This document shows positions 27,335 through 37,398 of a stretch of 64,000 nt of DNA, piece after piece. The notes under the pieces were generated by a model. It saw only the letters and a program-made list of their open reading frames with translations. It searched no databases and was not told the DNA's origin. The stretch covers positions 1 to 64,000 of the forward strand of contig JAWKTK010000020.1 of assembly GCA_041399205.1 (NCBI GenBank), given 5' to 3'. The position numbers and the translations under genes are program-made. The first letter of the stretch is position 1, and each line of letters starts with the position of its first letter. Origin of the DNA: JAGQOZ01 sp041399205. GTDB lineage: Bacteria > Planctomycetota > Planctomycetia > Pirellulales > Pirellulaceae.

Positions 27335-29037
27335 ATGACCACCCCCGCCAACAAACCCCCTTCGCAAATCGGTGGCGTAATCCATACGTACCAAAAATTT
27401 GATCCGCAACGCTTTCCCAGCCCCACTCAGCCGCCGCCCGATTTGGTTTCGCCCGCGTTCGAGCACATGCTGATGTTTGGCGGCATGCGTGAACTCACGG
27501 AAGAGGAATTGGCTCGCGCGATTCGGATGGACCCGAGCCAGATTGCGGGATTTGGCCCCAGCATTGATGCGTTGATCGCCATGTTGTTGGAGCGCAAACG
27601 CAAAATCCTGGAAACGTATGAAACGGAATCGGTGCAGACGCTGGCGGAACGGAACGTTCGCGATACGGCCAAGTCCATTCGGCCGCCCAAGAAGTTTCGT
27701 GATCGCTTTGAAACCGCGGTTCGCCATCAACAGCTGTATGATTTAGAACGCATTTGGTATTCCGTGGCCAATGATCAAAGCAAGTTTGCCGTCGAATTGG
27801 TCCAAATCATGGAGCGCATGGGCGAAAAATACGAAGTCGACGAACTGGCCGCTCGTTATGTCTTCACCGGCAACACACCGCTGACCGTTCCCCAAGCGAT
27901 TGCCGTCAAAGAAGAGCTGCAAAAGATTGACGAATTGTTGAAACAGTTGGAAGAGGCCAAAGAAACCGCGCAGATCGGCATCATCGACATGGACATGTTG
28001 TCCGAATTTGCTCAGCCAGGCGAAATGGAAAACCTGGAAGCATTGCAGCAGATGGTGCAAGACTACATGAAAGAAATGGCGGAACGTCAAGGCCTGGAGC
28101 AAAAAGGTGGTGCGTTTCAGCTGACGCCCAAAGCGTATCGCATGTTCCAGGGCAAGCTTTTAGAGCGAATTTTCAGCAACTTGGAAGCATCGCGGAGCGA
28201 GCGACACCGGAGGCCCGATTGTTGGCGAAGGCAGTGGAATTGCCTCAGACCAAACAGTACGAATTTGGCGATTCGCTGACCAACATGGACATTCCGCAGA
28301 CGTTTGTGAATGCCATGCTACGCAGCGGTCCCGGTTTGCCGATTCGCATCCAAACGGAAGACATTGAAGTCCATCGCACCAAGAACAACCCCAAATCGGC
28401 CACCGCCGTGATTATGGACATGAGCGGTTCGATGCGCTACGAAGGCCAGTACATCAACGTCAAACGTATGGCACTGGCCATCGACGGGCTGATTCGCAGC
28501 GAATTTCCCGGCGATTACTTGCAGTTCATAGAAATGTACACGTTCGCCAAGCACGACCTGCAATCCGAAATCATCAATCTGATGCCCAAGCCCGTCACCA
28601 TTCACGATCCTTGGGTGCAACTCCAGCCGATATGAGCCGCGACGACATCAGCGAATCGATGATCCATCCGCCTTTACCAACATTCAGCACAGCTTCAGTT
28701 GGCTCGGCAACTACTGTCCGTCAGACACGCCGAACCGGCAGATTGTGCTGATTACAGACGGTTTACCCACGGCTCATTTCGAAAAAAACTGGCTGTATAT
28801 GCTGTATCCGCCCGATCCGCGGACGAAAGCCACCATGCGAGCAATGCTGTGCCATCGCGAAAACATCACCATCAACATGTTTTTGATCCCCAGTTGGTCG
28901 CAATCCGAAGAAGATATTCGGTTTGCGTACAAAGTGGCAGAATCGACCTTGACCAGGTGCTTCTTTACCGCCGGCAAAGATCTGGATCGCTTTGTCGTAT
29001 GGTTATCTGAATCCGGAAACGAGAAATCATCGGTTAG
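27335..29037 (+). pseudogene. von Willebrand factor A-domain protein, partner of the AAA ATPase, broken by several frameshifts
   Basis: One protein of about 570 residues can be pieced together from three frames. Start is ATG 27335 (MTTPANKPPSQIGG) or 27302 inside the repeat. Frame one runs to about 28200. A -1 shift leads to LLAKAVELPQTKQYEFGDSL and the vWA MIDAS motif VIMDMSGSMRYEGQY. Near 28628 and 28670 two more -1 shifts give DMSRDDISESMIHP and then FTNIQHSF, and NRQIVLITDGLPTAHFEKN follows. Near the end, another shift would restore RKREIIG and the stop at 29035-29037, which is how I remember homologues ending; the unshifted frame runs to 29083. The MIDAS and TDG metal site is intact in the pieces. 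Probably sequence errors rather than decay, because each shift is a single base. Confidence 0.75.
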
Positions 29038-29340
29038 CGGTCGCACTGTCGCGCGATTGACCGTTCGCAGGGAAGTCGGCTGACCAGTGAACGCCAAACA
29101 ACTCAAACAGCTCATTCGTTGCTGGCAAAATTTGGTTCGAACGATGCGTCACCGGCCAACGCCAATGTCAATGCTGACCAGGTCGAATGACGATTGCGTT
29201 TGCAGAAATGATTTTTCTAAATCGCAACAGAATTGTCTCAATAAATGTTGCCAGTTGTTTGTTTGAGAGTTACGATACATTGAAGAACGCAAGCCAACGT
29301 GACTGGTTTGCGGCGTCACGATGGTTGTTGGACGTTTCTC

Positions 29341-29856
29341 ATGAGTCATGCGGTAGTTGATGACCGGTTCCAGAAGTTTCTGATCGAACCGACATCGCAA
29401 CGCTTCTCGCGATTGCAGACCACAGTCTTCAAGCACGAAGACTACGATCCCGGTAGCCGAGACCTCGATCTGCTGGCGGCCCTGTTTTCGCGGCGCGAAT
29501 ATCAACACGTAGCTGAACTGGCGGACGAACTGGAACCAGTCTGGTTCTTAAGCCCTCGTTTCCACTTCTTCAAAGGCTTGGCCGCAGAAGAACTGGGGCT
29601 AGACGCCATTACCTGTGCCGCAAGATCTGCTTCTCACGCTTGCCTAAATGCATTGCTGGATACTGGCGATGGTACCGAAGCAGCGCCGTTCAAGATCACC
29701 TACTTGGCCGACGAATACGATATCGCTCAGGTCTTGGGCTTCGATTCGCTGGGCCAACAATTGATGGAAACCGATGACGGTAAGCGAGATATCATGCTGG
29801 GCCACGATGACGCGGAGCTGTGGTTCGACGTCGATCGCCTGCTGGCTGCCTACTAA
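29341..29856 (+). CDS. Conserved-looking protein of unknown function
   Basis: The frame opens at 29299, but the ATG at 29341 (MSHAVVDDRFQKFLIEP) is a natural start (171 residues). It is a soluble, acidic, helix-rich protein with a TPR-like segment (SRDLDLLAALFSRREYQHVAELADELEPVWFLSPRFHFFKGLAAEELG). It has no signal peptide. Composition and length suggest a real gene, possibly in the AAA/vWA transcription unit, but I cannot name the family. Confidence 0.65.
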   Translation: MSHAVVDDRFQKFLIEPTSQRFSRLQTTVFKHEDYDPGSRDLDLLAALFSRREYQHVAELADELEPVWFLSPRFHFFKGLAAEELGLDAITCAARSASHACLNALLDTGDGTEAAPFKITYLADEYDIAQVLGFDSLGQQLMETDDGKRDIMLGHDDAELWFDVDRLLAAY

Positions 29857-29910
29857 TTACGTCGCCACGTCGCCTAACTTTAGTGGCCTGAAGGCCGTAC
29901 CAATCTGTTC

Positions 29911-29981
29911 GTAGTCCCGGCTTTAGCCGGAATCCCCGCCGCCATCTCACCGTCTCTCATTCCGCCTGAAGGCGGGACTAC
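29911..29981. repeat. Inverted repeat GTAGTCCCGGCTT... / ...AAGGCGGGACTAC
   Basis: 29911-29932 and 29960-29981 are near-perfect reverse complements, with two short inner hairpins (CCGGCTTTAGCCGG and CGCCTGAAGGCG). Similar GTAGTCCCG elements are common intergenic repeats in planctomycetes, from memory. It lies between converging genes and may act as a terminator. Confidence 0.75.
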
Positions 29982-30015
29982 AAACGGCTTTGGAGCTCTA
30001 TGCATCGAATGCGCC

Positions 30016-31335
30016 CTACACATTCCGACGTTCTTTGAACTTATCCAACAGCACGGCGATCAGAATCACGCTGCCCAAAATGACGTCCTGAACGTTGCTA
30101 TCGACGCCGGTCAGGTTCATGCCGTTGCGGATGACTTGAATGATCAGAGCTCCTACCAGTGTGCCGATGATCGAACCTCGGCCGCCGGAAAGACTGGTGC
30201 CGCCAATCACGACCGCCGCAATCACGTACAGTTCGAACGTTTCGCCATATTTGGACGAACCACTTTGGTAGTCGGACGCCATGATCACGCCGCCCAGCCC
30301 GGCCAACATACCCGAACAGACATATGTGAACATCAACACCGATTTGACTGGCACGCCCGAAAGCCACGCTGCCTGCTTGTTGTCACCCACAGCGTAGATA
30401 TACCGCCCGATCAGCGTCTTGGACATCAAAATATGCCCGACAACATACAGCAGTAACATCAACACGACGGTATTCGGAACACCGCCCAAATCCGCACCTC
30501 GGCCCAACCAAGTAAACTGATCGGGCAATTCGTAGATCGTATCATTATTGGCAATGATCTTGGCGATGCCTCGAGCGGTCAGCATGATCGACAGCGTCAC
30601 AATAAACGGAGGCACGCCGCAGTAGATGATCATCGAACCAGAAAACGCGCCCACAATTCCACAGGCCAATATCCCCACAGCACCTGCCAAAAACATCTGC
30701 GACACGCCAGCTTCACGCGCACCCAAGTATTCACGAATCAAATACGTCGACACCACGGCCGCCAGCGCAATCAAGCTGCCCACGGACAAATCAATGCCAC
30801 CCGCAATGATCACAAAGGTCATGCCCACGGCCAGGATTCCCAGAACCGAAACTTGAATCGTGATATTCCGCAGATTGGCCGCAGTCAAAAATCCGGGCCA
30901 GTTGTAGCTGGCTGGCTCGATCACTGTGACTTCGCCCAATTCGGGAAAGTCGCTACGAATGTCTTTGAACAACAACCAATTGGCCGAAGTATGATTCCCT
31001 GCCACCAGGTCTAGCTGTTCGCCCGCTGCGCGCAGACGCAGTAATTCCTTGCGAGCGTCCGCGGCTTCGCCCTTGACATTGGCCACGACGTCAAAGCCAG
31101 CTGTCGTCAGATTCTGTGTCAGTGATTCGGCAAATTGAATCGATGTATCGTTGTTGGGAACCGCAATCAGGATTCGCGCATCAGGTTTGAATTGGTTCGT
31201 TATCTGTCTGGCCAAGCCCGTTGCGCCGCTGGCGCCGTCGGGAAACTGCCGACCGTATGTCAACACACTGAACAAAATGCACAGCAAGACCAACGCGACG
31301 AACGTTCCGTACCGAAAGAGTGTCGAAAGATTCAT
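30016..31335 (-). CDS. Ribose-type sugar ABC transporter permease with a periplasmic insert
   Basis: The product has 439 residues, about 110 longer than a typical RbsC. TM1 (about 8-27) is followed by a soluble stretch (about 45-150) that looks like half of a periplasmic-binding-protein lobe (ARILIAVPNNDTSIQFAESLTQNLTTAGFDVV...DLVAGNHTSANWLLF). The normal permease core comes next (FVIIAGGIDLSVGSLIALAAVVSTYL, YAVGDNKQAAWLSGVPV, GGTSLSGGRGSIIGTLVGALII). The binding lipoprotein is encoded 65 bases upstream. No ATP-binding subunit gene is in the window, so it must lie elsewhere. Confidence 0.9.
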   Translation of the reverse strand: MNLSTLFRYGTFVALVLLCILFSVLTYGRQFPDGASGATGLARQITNQFKPDARILIAVPNNDTSIQFAESLTQNLTTAGFDVVANVKGEAADARKELLRLRAAGEQLDLVAGNHTSANWLLFKDIRSDFPELGEVTVIEPASYNWPGFLTAANLRNITIQVSVLGILAVGMTFVIIAGGIDLSVGSLIALAAVVSTYLIREYLGAREAGVSQMFLAGAVGILACGIVGAFSGSMIIYCGVPPFIVTLSIMLTARGIAKIIANNDTIYELPDQFTWLGRGADLGGVPNTVVLMLLLYVVGHILMSKTLIGRYIYAVGDNKQAAWLSGVPVKSVLMFTYVCSGMLAGLGGVIMASDYQSGSSKYGETFELYVIAAVVIGGTSLSGGRGSIIGTLVGALIIQVIRNGMNLTGVDSNVQDVILGSVILIAVLLDKFKERRNV

Positions 31336-31399
31336 AAGGTTGTTTTGGCCTTTGACGCCCGCCTATTTCTGGTGCTCCGTACCGTTCGAACGTGGATCG

Positions 31400-32386
31400 C
31401 TACCGGAGCGAAGGATCGTTCTGCGCGTCTTCTTGGCGATACAATTCGCACGGAATTAGAATTTCCGCAGGCAGTTCTTCTCCTTTGGAATGCTTGATGA
31501 TGGCATCTACAATTTGAACGCCCATTTGATCCGGAAACTGCACGGGATCGGCGTAGATTTTGCCATCCTTGATGGCTTGTTTTCCTTCTGGCTGTCCATC
31601 AAATCCAATCAACACCACTTGATCTTGTAGATTGGCCTTTTCCAGCGCGGCGTAGGCACCCAATGCCGACGGATCGTTGATACAGAAGATGCCGGCCAAA
31701 TCGGGATGAGCTTGCAACAAATCCTGCGCGGCTGCATTGCCGCGATCTCGATCTCCGCCGCCTTCCAGTTCGGCCGCAATTTCTATTTTTGCGGCGGCCG
31801 ACGCATTGTGCTGCTGGATCACTTCGCGAAACCCTTTCACTCGCAGCTGACACGATTCGGCTTGGACAAAATGCAGAATACCGACTTTGCCGCCATCTTC
31901 GCCCAAGGCTTCTATCATGGCTTTGGCAGCTTCTTTACCGCCTTGAAAATTATCGCTGGCAATTTGGCAAGCGATCTTCACATCGGGCAGCCGGCATGGA
32001 ATATCCACTGTGAAAACGGGAATCCCCGCGTCGTTGGCTTCTTTGATGATGGGTCCAATGGCCTCGGATTCGCAAGGGCTGAGCACAATGGCCGAAACGC
32101 CTTGGACAATAAAGTCCTTGACGTGGTTACCCTGAATCTGAATATCCTCTTCGGCACTTTGCACAATTGCTTGATAGCCGTGTTTTTCTGCTTCAGATGC
32201 AATGTTGTTGCCAATCACATCAAAGAACGGATTCTTCAGCGTCAGCAATGAAACGCCGATCTTGGGCGTATCTGAATCGCCGCCATTTTCCGAATTCTGC
32301 GAACTAGAATTACATCCCGCTAAGCCAACAACCAACCATAAGGTCAATGCGGTTGCTGTTCCTAGATTTGCTATCAAGCGAATCAT
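31400..32386 (-). CDS. Sugar ABC transporter substrate-binding lipoprotein (ribose type)
   Basis: The product has 328 residues. A lipoprotein signal ends at LVVGLAGC (Cys25). The type I periplasmic-binding fold is clear: KIGVSLLTLKNPFFDVIGNNIASEAEKHGYQAIV, VSAIVLSPCESEAIGPIIKEANDAGIPVFTVDI, ASDNFQGGKEAAKAMIEAL and GIFCINDPSALGAYAAL. It captures a sugar and delivers it to the downstream permease. The gene follows the shikimate dehydrogenase after 92 bases. Confidence 0.92.
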   Translation of the reverse strand: MIRLIANLGTATALTLWLVVGLAGCNSSSQNSENGGDSDTPKIGVSLLTLKNPFFDVIGNNIASEAEKHGYQAIVQSAEEDIQIQGNHVKDFIVQGVSAIVLSPCESEAIGPIIKEANDAGIPVFTVDIPCRLPDVKIACQIASDNFQGGKEAAKAMIEALGEDGGKVGILHFVQAESCQLRVKGFREVIQQHNASAAAKIEIAAELEGGGDRDRGNAAAQDLLQAHPDLAGIFCINDPSALGAYAALEKANLQDQVVLIGFDGQPEGKQAIKDGKIYADPVQFPDQMGVQIVDAIIKHSKGEELPAEILIPCELYRQEDAQNDPSLR

Positions 32387-32478
32387 AATCGCCTCCTACA
32401 GATCCAAATGCACGATAAACCAAGTCGCTTATGATACCGCAAACGGCCGACCGTTTGTAGCGAAACCGCCAACCAGCG

Positions 32479-33366
32479 TCACATCCCTAAAACCTGGATC
32501 ACTCGTTGCCGCATTACTTCCGGTTCCACATCTAATCCGGTCCAATACTTGATGCTAATCACCCCCTGGTTGACCAGCATTCCCAGCCCGTCAATGACCG
32601 TGCAACCCGCCATTTCAGCATCGGCAATCAGCCGAGTTCGTAGCGGATTGGGAATCACGTCCGCCACAACCATCTGCGGTCGCAGCGAACCAACGTCCAG
32701 CGCCAACCGGGCATCGACGTTCGGATACAAACCAATCGAAGTAGCATTGACTACCACGTCGGTATTCGCGGGAATCGCATAATCGTCGGTCCATTCGTCA
32801 AAGTCGACCTGAACCGATGTCCGTTCGCGCAACAGTGTCGCCAACTGTTCGGCTCGTTCCTTTATTTCGATTCACAATGCGAATCGAAGCCGCGCCCGGC
32901 CAAGAGCGACTTCCACCGAGATTGCTCGAGCAGCTCCGCCGGCACCAAACAACACAACCGATTTTCCTCGCGCCGACGTCACTTCTTCCAACGATGCCAA
33001 GAAACCTTTGCCATCCGTATTCTCACCAATCCACTTTCCGCCGCGATGCACCGCACAGTTGACCGCTTGCATGATGGCGGCCGATTCACCCAATCCGTCC
33101 AGATACTGAATCACTTCCACTTTGTTGGGCAACGAACAATTAAAGCCCACAAATCCCATCGCTTTGGCACCGGCGACGGCGTCGGCCAGTTTTTCTGGCC
33201 CGACTTCAAAATTGATGTAACGAAACGGCAAGCCATGGTGCTGATACGCCGCTTCAATCATTTCCACGGTAGGATTTTCCGCCGCCGGTTTGGCGAATGA
33301 ACCGGTTAGTTGTTTCAAAAAGTTGGGAGACGACATCGCTTCTGTTTCTTTCCCGACTGGATTCAT
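32479..33366 (-). pseudogene. aroE: Shikimate 5-dehydrogenase, interrupted by two compensating frameshifts
   Basis: The N-terminal part (33366 or ATG 33336 to about 32880) has NCSLPNKVEVIQYLD with the catalytic Lys, NTDGKGF and the nucleotide-binding loop VVLFGAGGAARAI. A stop at 32872 breaks it. A -1 shift restores SIRIVNRNK and a +1 shift in the AAAGGAACG stretch returns to the first frame (ERAEQLATLLRERTSVQVDF ... VVVNATSIGLYPN ... DVIPNPLRTRLI) to the stop at 32479. Both halves match AroE, which reduces 3-dehydroshikimate with NADPH. An essential biosynthetic gene broken by single bases suggests sequencing error. Confidence 0.75.
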
Positions 33367-33504
33367 TGCTTTGTGACGAATTCGTGCATGGCTAATCCTA
33401 ACGAAACTCGCCCAACGCTGCAGCCCTCCCGATAACGCACGTGTCGTCTATAATCAAACGTTGTCTCGCCGTCCGGAAATCAAACTTTGCCCTCTGGTGC
33501 TCTC

Positions 33505-35661
33505 ATGGAACTACCCATTCTGAATCAAGCGTTTCCTTCGCGAGACTATTTGAACGAGTTATCCGCCCAAGATTTCCGCCCTGCAGACGTGCCGGCGCTG
33601 CCCATGTCCATGTCGGAAGCAAAGCAACGAGGCTGGGACGAACTGGACATCGTTTTTGTCACCGGCGACGCCTATATCGACCATCCTAGCTTTGCGATGG
33701 CGATTCTGGGTCGAGTGTTAGAGGCCGCAGGTTTTCGAATTGGCATTATTTCTCAGCCTGATTGGCACAGCTGCGACGCTTGGCGCGAATTCGGCCGGCC
33801 CCGATTATTCTTCGCCATCAGTGCCGGCAACATGGATTCCATGATCAATCACTATACGGCCAACAAGAAGGTTCGCAACAACGACGCTTATTCGCCCGGC
33901 GGACGCATCGGCCTGCGACCGGATCGAGCGACCTTGGCGTATTGCCAGCGAGCTCGTGAAGCATACAAAGGCGTTCCCGTCATTGCCGGCGGCGTGGAAG
34001 CTTCGCTCCGCCGACTAGCACACTATGACTATTGGAGCGACAAAGTCAAACGTTCCATCTTGCTGGACAGCAAAGCCGATCTCGTGGCCTACGGCATGGG
34101 TGAAAACTCCATTGTCGAAATGGCTCGACGCTTGGACGCAGGTGAAACGGTGAAGGATCTACGCGATATGCGAGGTGTCGCGTATGCCATGGGCGCGTCC
34201 GAAGAACCACCTACCGCCGCGCTGCCACTGCCCAGCTTCGAAGACGTTTGCCAGGACAAATATGCGTTTGCCGAAGCAACCAAAATCATCCACAACGAAA
34301 CCAACCCGTATAACGCCAAGACTCTGGTGCAAATGCATGGTCGCCAAGCCGTCGTCACCACGCCGCCTCAACTGCCCATCAGCCAACAGGCAATGGACGC
34401 CATCTATGATTTGCCCTATTCACGCCAACCACATCCCAGCTATCGCGAACCGATCCCTGCATTTGAAACCATCAAAGATTCAGTCACCATTATGCGAGGT
34501 TGCTTTGGCGGTTGTACGTTCTGTTCGATCACGGCACATCAAGGACGAGTGATCCAGTCACGCAGCAAAGCGTCGATTGTTCGCGAAGTAGAAACGATGG
34601 CCCAAAATCCCAAATTCAAGGGGACGGTCAGCGATATCGGCGGCCCCACGGCCAACATGTATCAGATGAAATGTAGCCGACCGGAAGTAGAAGCCGTCTG
34701 CCGCAGACAGTCTTGCGTCCATCCGACCATCTGCAAACTATTGGGCACCGATCACGGTCCGCTGATTGAAGTCATGCAGGAAACTCGCAACGTCCCCGGC
34801 GTGAAAAAAGTGTTGGTCGCCAGCGGAATCCGCATGGATTTGGCTCAGCGTTCACCCGCATACATGGCCGAATTGACCAAGCATCACGTTGGCGGCTTGT
34901 TGAAAGTGGCTCCCGAACACGCCAGCGAAGAAGTCTTGGAAAAAATGCGAAAACCCAGCATCGATGACTTCGCGGAGTTTTCTACCAAGTTTCAAAACGA
35001 ATCCAAGAAAGCAGGCAAAAAGCAGCACCTGGTTCCGTATTTCATCGCCAGCCACCCCGGTAGTGACCTGAATGCCATGATCGAATTGGCTGTCTTTTTG
35101 AAACAGAACGGCTACAAGCCAGACCAGGTTCAAGATTTCATCCCCGCTCCGTTGGACGTCGCCACGTGCATGTATTACACCGGCTTGGATCCGTTTTCCA
35201 AGAAACCGGTCTACGTAGCCAAAAAGATGCGAGACCGGAAATTTCAGCGAGCGTTAATGCAATTCTTCAAACCAGAAAACTATTTTGAAGTTCGTGAAGC
35301 GCTCCGAGAAGCCGGTCGGCAAGACCTGATTGGCAACGATTGTGATTCGCTGATCCCCGACCGACCTCCGCGAGAAGCCATCCAACAACGTCGGTCGAAC
35401 GCCAACAAACGTTTTCAAGGTGAATACGTTCATCGAATCAATTCGAAAACGAACGGTTCGCCGAATACCAAAGACGCGAAAAAGTCCAGGAACAAGATGA
35501 AAAAGCGATCGTCCAACAGCGATGTTGCCGGTTCGCAAAAGCCATCTGAGTCCATGCCCACGGCCGCCAAGAAAAAGAAATCCAACCGCAAACAATCTCG
35601 CAACCAACCCGGCAAGGGCTACCGCCCGGAACGCAAGGAAATCAAGCGAAAGGATCGGTAA
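33505..35661 (+). CDS. ygiQ: YgiQ family radical SAM protein
   Basis: The ATG at 33505 starts MELPILNQAFPSRDYLNEL (718 residues); the TTG at 33487 is less likely. The N-terminal YgiQ domain has DIVFVTGDAYIDHPSFAMAILGRVLEAAGFRIGI and a GGVEASLRRLAHYDYWSDKV block. The radical SAM cluster motif is CFGGCTFC (Cys333, Cys337, Cys340). The C-terminal 100 residues are Lys/Arg-rich and disordered. The enzymatic reaction of YgiQ is not known to me. Confidence 0.94.
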   Translation: MELPILNQAFPSRDYLNELSAQDFRPADVPALPMSMSEAKQRGWDELDIVFVTGDAYIDHPSFAMAILGRVLEAAGFRIGIISQPDWHSCDAWREFGRPRLFFAISAGNMDSMINHYTANKKVRNNDAYSPGGRIGLRPDRATLAYCQRAREAYKGVPVIAGGVEASLRRLAHYDYWSDKVKRSILLDSKADLVAYGMGENSIVEMARRLDAGETVKDLRDMRGVAYAMGASEEPPTAALPLPSFEDVCQDKYAFAEATKIIHNETNPYNAKTLVQMHGRQAVVTTPPQLPISQQAMDAIYDLPYSRQPHPSYREPIPAFETIKDSVTIMRGCFGGCTFCSITAHQGRVIQSRSKASIVREVETMAQNPKFKGTVSDIGGPTANMYQMKCSRPEVEAVCRRQSCVHPTICKLLGTDHGPLIEVMQETRNVPGVKKVLVASGIRMDLAQRSPAYMAELTKHHVGGLLKVAPEHASEEVLEKMRKPSIDDFAEFSTKFQNESKKAGKKQHLVPYFIASHPGSDLNAMIELAVFLKQNGYKPDQVQDFIPAPLDVATCMYYTGLDPFSKKPVYVAKKMRDRKFQRALMQFFKPENYFEVREALREAGRQDLIGNDCDSLIPDRPPREAIQQRRSNANKRFQGEYVHRINSKTNGSPNTKDAKKSRNKMKKRSSNSDVAGSQKPSESMPTAAKKKKSNRKQSRNQPGKGYRPERKEIKRKDR

Positions 35662-35707
35662 CGGTTCAAATTACTTGTGTCTGGCCGCGTACCAACTGAC
35701 CGTTCAA

Positions 35708-35751
35708 CAAAAAAATAAGGCGGTTGAATCACAAGGGTGACTCAACCGCCT
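35708..35751 (-). terminator. Rho-independent terminator after the SHD1-type gene
   Basis: AGGCGGTTGA (35718-35727) pairs with TCAACCGCCT (35742-35751), with an extra TCA/TGA inner stem. On the minus strand it is followed by TTATTTTTTT (35717-35708). It lies just past the stop at 35788. Confidence 0.85.
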
Positions 35752-35787
35752 ACCAATCGCTCCCTCAGTTGCGAGCCTGTTAAGTTA

Positions 35788-37398
35788 TTAGGGAATCCAG
35801 GCGATTCCTGATGCGATGGCTCCCGCTTGCATGCGTGCTGCTCGAGCACTCAGCGGGATGGCTTCCAGCAACCAAGGAGCACAATTGCCAGGGCGATAAT
35901 AGCCCAGCGTGTATTGGCATTCGTTGGGTGGATTGAGTCCCATGTGATAAGGCAAGAAGAATACGTTTCCAAAGAAGTGAGCTCCCGACAAAAACGTCTG
36001 CTTCACTGGACCGGCCGAGTGACCGTAGCGTTCCAATTGCACGTCTTCAAAGTAAAGTGGTTTGTGACAAATTCCGGACGCTTTCCAAGTCATGGTCATC
36101 ATGGCCCAATTGCGAACTTCCAAGCGTTCTGATTCCGGAGTAAATTCCGTGGGTGTTCCCCACCAGGCACTAACAAAGCACTGGTCGGCGTTGCTGAGTG
36201 TGTGACTTTTCGGCATCTTGGTCTGACCATCATTACCCAAAATGTAAACTCGCCCATGTCGGTAATCGGTCAATCGACCTTCTGCAATCACGTTCCCTTG
36301 ACGGTCTCGCCAAACGCGAGCGGGAGACTTTGCCAACTTTTCGTCGCGATGCTTAGCCGCTTCGGCCGGATCGGATTCGGTCGGTTCGAAGGATGGCGTA
36401 ATGTCCAAACTAATCTCAGAAAGAGGTTTGCTGCGAAGTTCTTCCCACGCCGATCGAAATCCTTCCAATTCGTTTGGGCAATCTCGCCCGTTGAATTCTG
36501 CCAGCGAATTTCGTTCGTCGTCTTCTTCTTCGTCCTCGTCGTCGTCCGGAAAAAGTTCGTCCGCCGAAGGAGGCGATTCGGAACTTCGATCATCCAGCGG
36601 CAATTCGCTAAACGAATCTTCTTCCGTATCGAGCCCGTCTAAGGGCTCCTGCAATGGTTCGTTCAACGATTCATCTAACGATTCGTCCAACATATTGGGC
36701 AAGTCGCCATCCAAGTTCATGTCATCGCTGCTCAGATCATCGCTGGAATCGAGTTCCGGCAGGGGATCGAGCGAATCTTCCAGCAACGGTGGTTCGTCTT
36801 GTAGAGACGCACCATCGTCGGGCGGCAGCAAGTCTTCCAAGTCCAAGTCATCAAACGCGGCGTCGCTACGGTTGTTTTGGGCGACCTGAACACTTTGCGT
36901 CCGACTGCCGGCACGTCGTCGTCCCGCTCGTACCGCAGGCGGCGGTGGCGTCGGTTGGTACTCATTGGTCGGTTGATTTAGGGGCGCGGAAAATGAATTG
37001 AGCGGTCGAATATCGGACGCCTTTTGCACCTGGCCATCTACCGTCGGCTGATCTAACGAAGCCAACGATTTGGCATTGGCCGGTGGATTTAAGAAACTAG
37101 GTTCGTTCCGATGGATCTTGGCCAGGTTGCGGTGCGTAGGATTGATCCATGGCAGATGGTCGTTGGAATCGCGAAGCTTAATGGGCCGACTCCACGCCGT
37201 TTGTTTCTTTCTGGCGCCAACGGCGCTGTCCAGTTTGTCAAAGGCAATGACCGGTTCATCTTCGTCAAACGCGTCCACCGCATCTTGAAGCGTGGCGGTC
37301 TGACCGAAACTGGTCGAAGGCAGCGTGACAGGAGATAGCAGTGCCAAACCGACCAACGCGGTTCGAATCGAAGGCCATGACAGATTAAGCTCCGTCAC
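35788..37398 (-). CDS. Exported SHD1-like protein with a long acidic low-complexity region
   Basis: The frame extends to 37455, inside guaB. The GTG at 37398 gives a good signal peptide (MTELNLSWPSIRTALVGLALLSPVTLPSTSFG) and only a 14-base overlap, with AGGAGG just before it, although the spacing is tight. About 536 residues. Residues about 180-310 are dominated by Asp, Glu, Ser, Leu and Pro (repeats like LDESLDESLNEPLQEPLDG, then DDDEDEEEDDE). An SHD1-type module follows (ARVWRDRQGNVIAEGRLTDYRHGRVYILGNDGQTKMP...ADQCFV), a domain frequent in planctomycete secreted proteins. The C-terminus has conserved-looking aromatic and Cys residues. Function unknown. Confidence 0.7.
   Translation of the reverse strand: MTELNLSWPSIRTALVGLALLSPVTLPSTSFGQTATLQDAVDAFDEDEPVIAFDKLDSAVGARKKQTAWSRPIKLRDSNDHLPWINPTHRNLAKIHRNEPSFLNPPANAKSLASLDQPTVDGQVQKASDIRPLNSFSAPLNQPTNEYQPTPPPPAVRAGRRRAGSRTQSVQVAQNNRSDAAFDDLDLEDLLPPDDGASLQDEPPLLEDSLDPLPELDSSDDLSSDDMNLDGDLPNMLDESLDESLNEPLQEPLDGLDTEEDSFSELPLDDRSSESPPSADELFPDDDEDEEEDDERNSLAEFNGRDCPNELEGFRSAWEELRSKPLSEISLDITPSFEPTESDPAEAAKHRDEKLAKSPARVWRDRQGNVIAEGRLTDYRHGRVYILGNDGQTKMPKSHTLSNADQCFVSAWWGTPTEFTPESERLEVRNWAMMTMTWKASGICHKPLYFEDVQLERYGHSAGPVKQTFLSGAHFFGNVFFLPYHMGLNPPNECQYTLGYYRPGNCAPWLLEAIPLSARAARMQAGAIASGIAWIP

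Noticed and set aside
36401..36889. 162-residue Ser-rich plus-strand ORF
   Set aside because: It is the antisense of the acidic low-complexity region of the exported SHD1-type gene. The composition is explained by that shadow.
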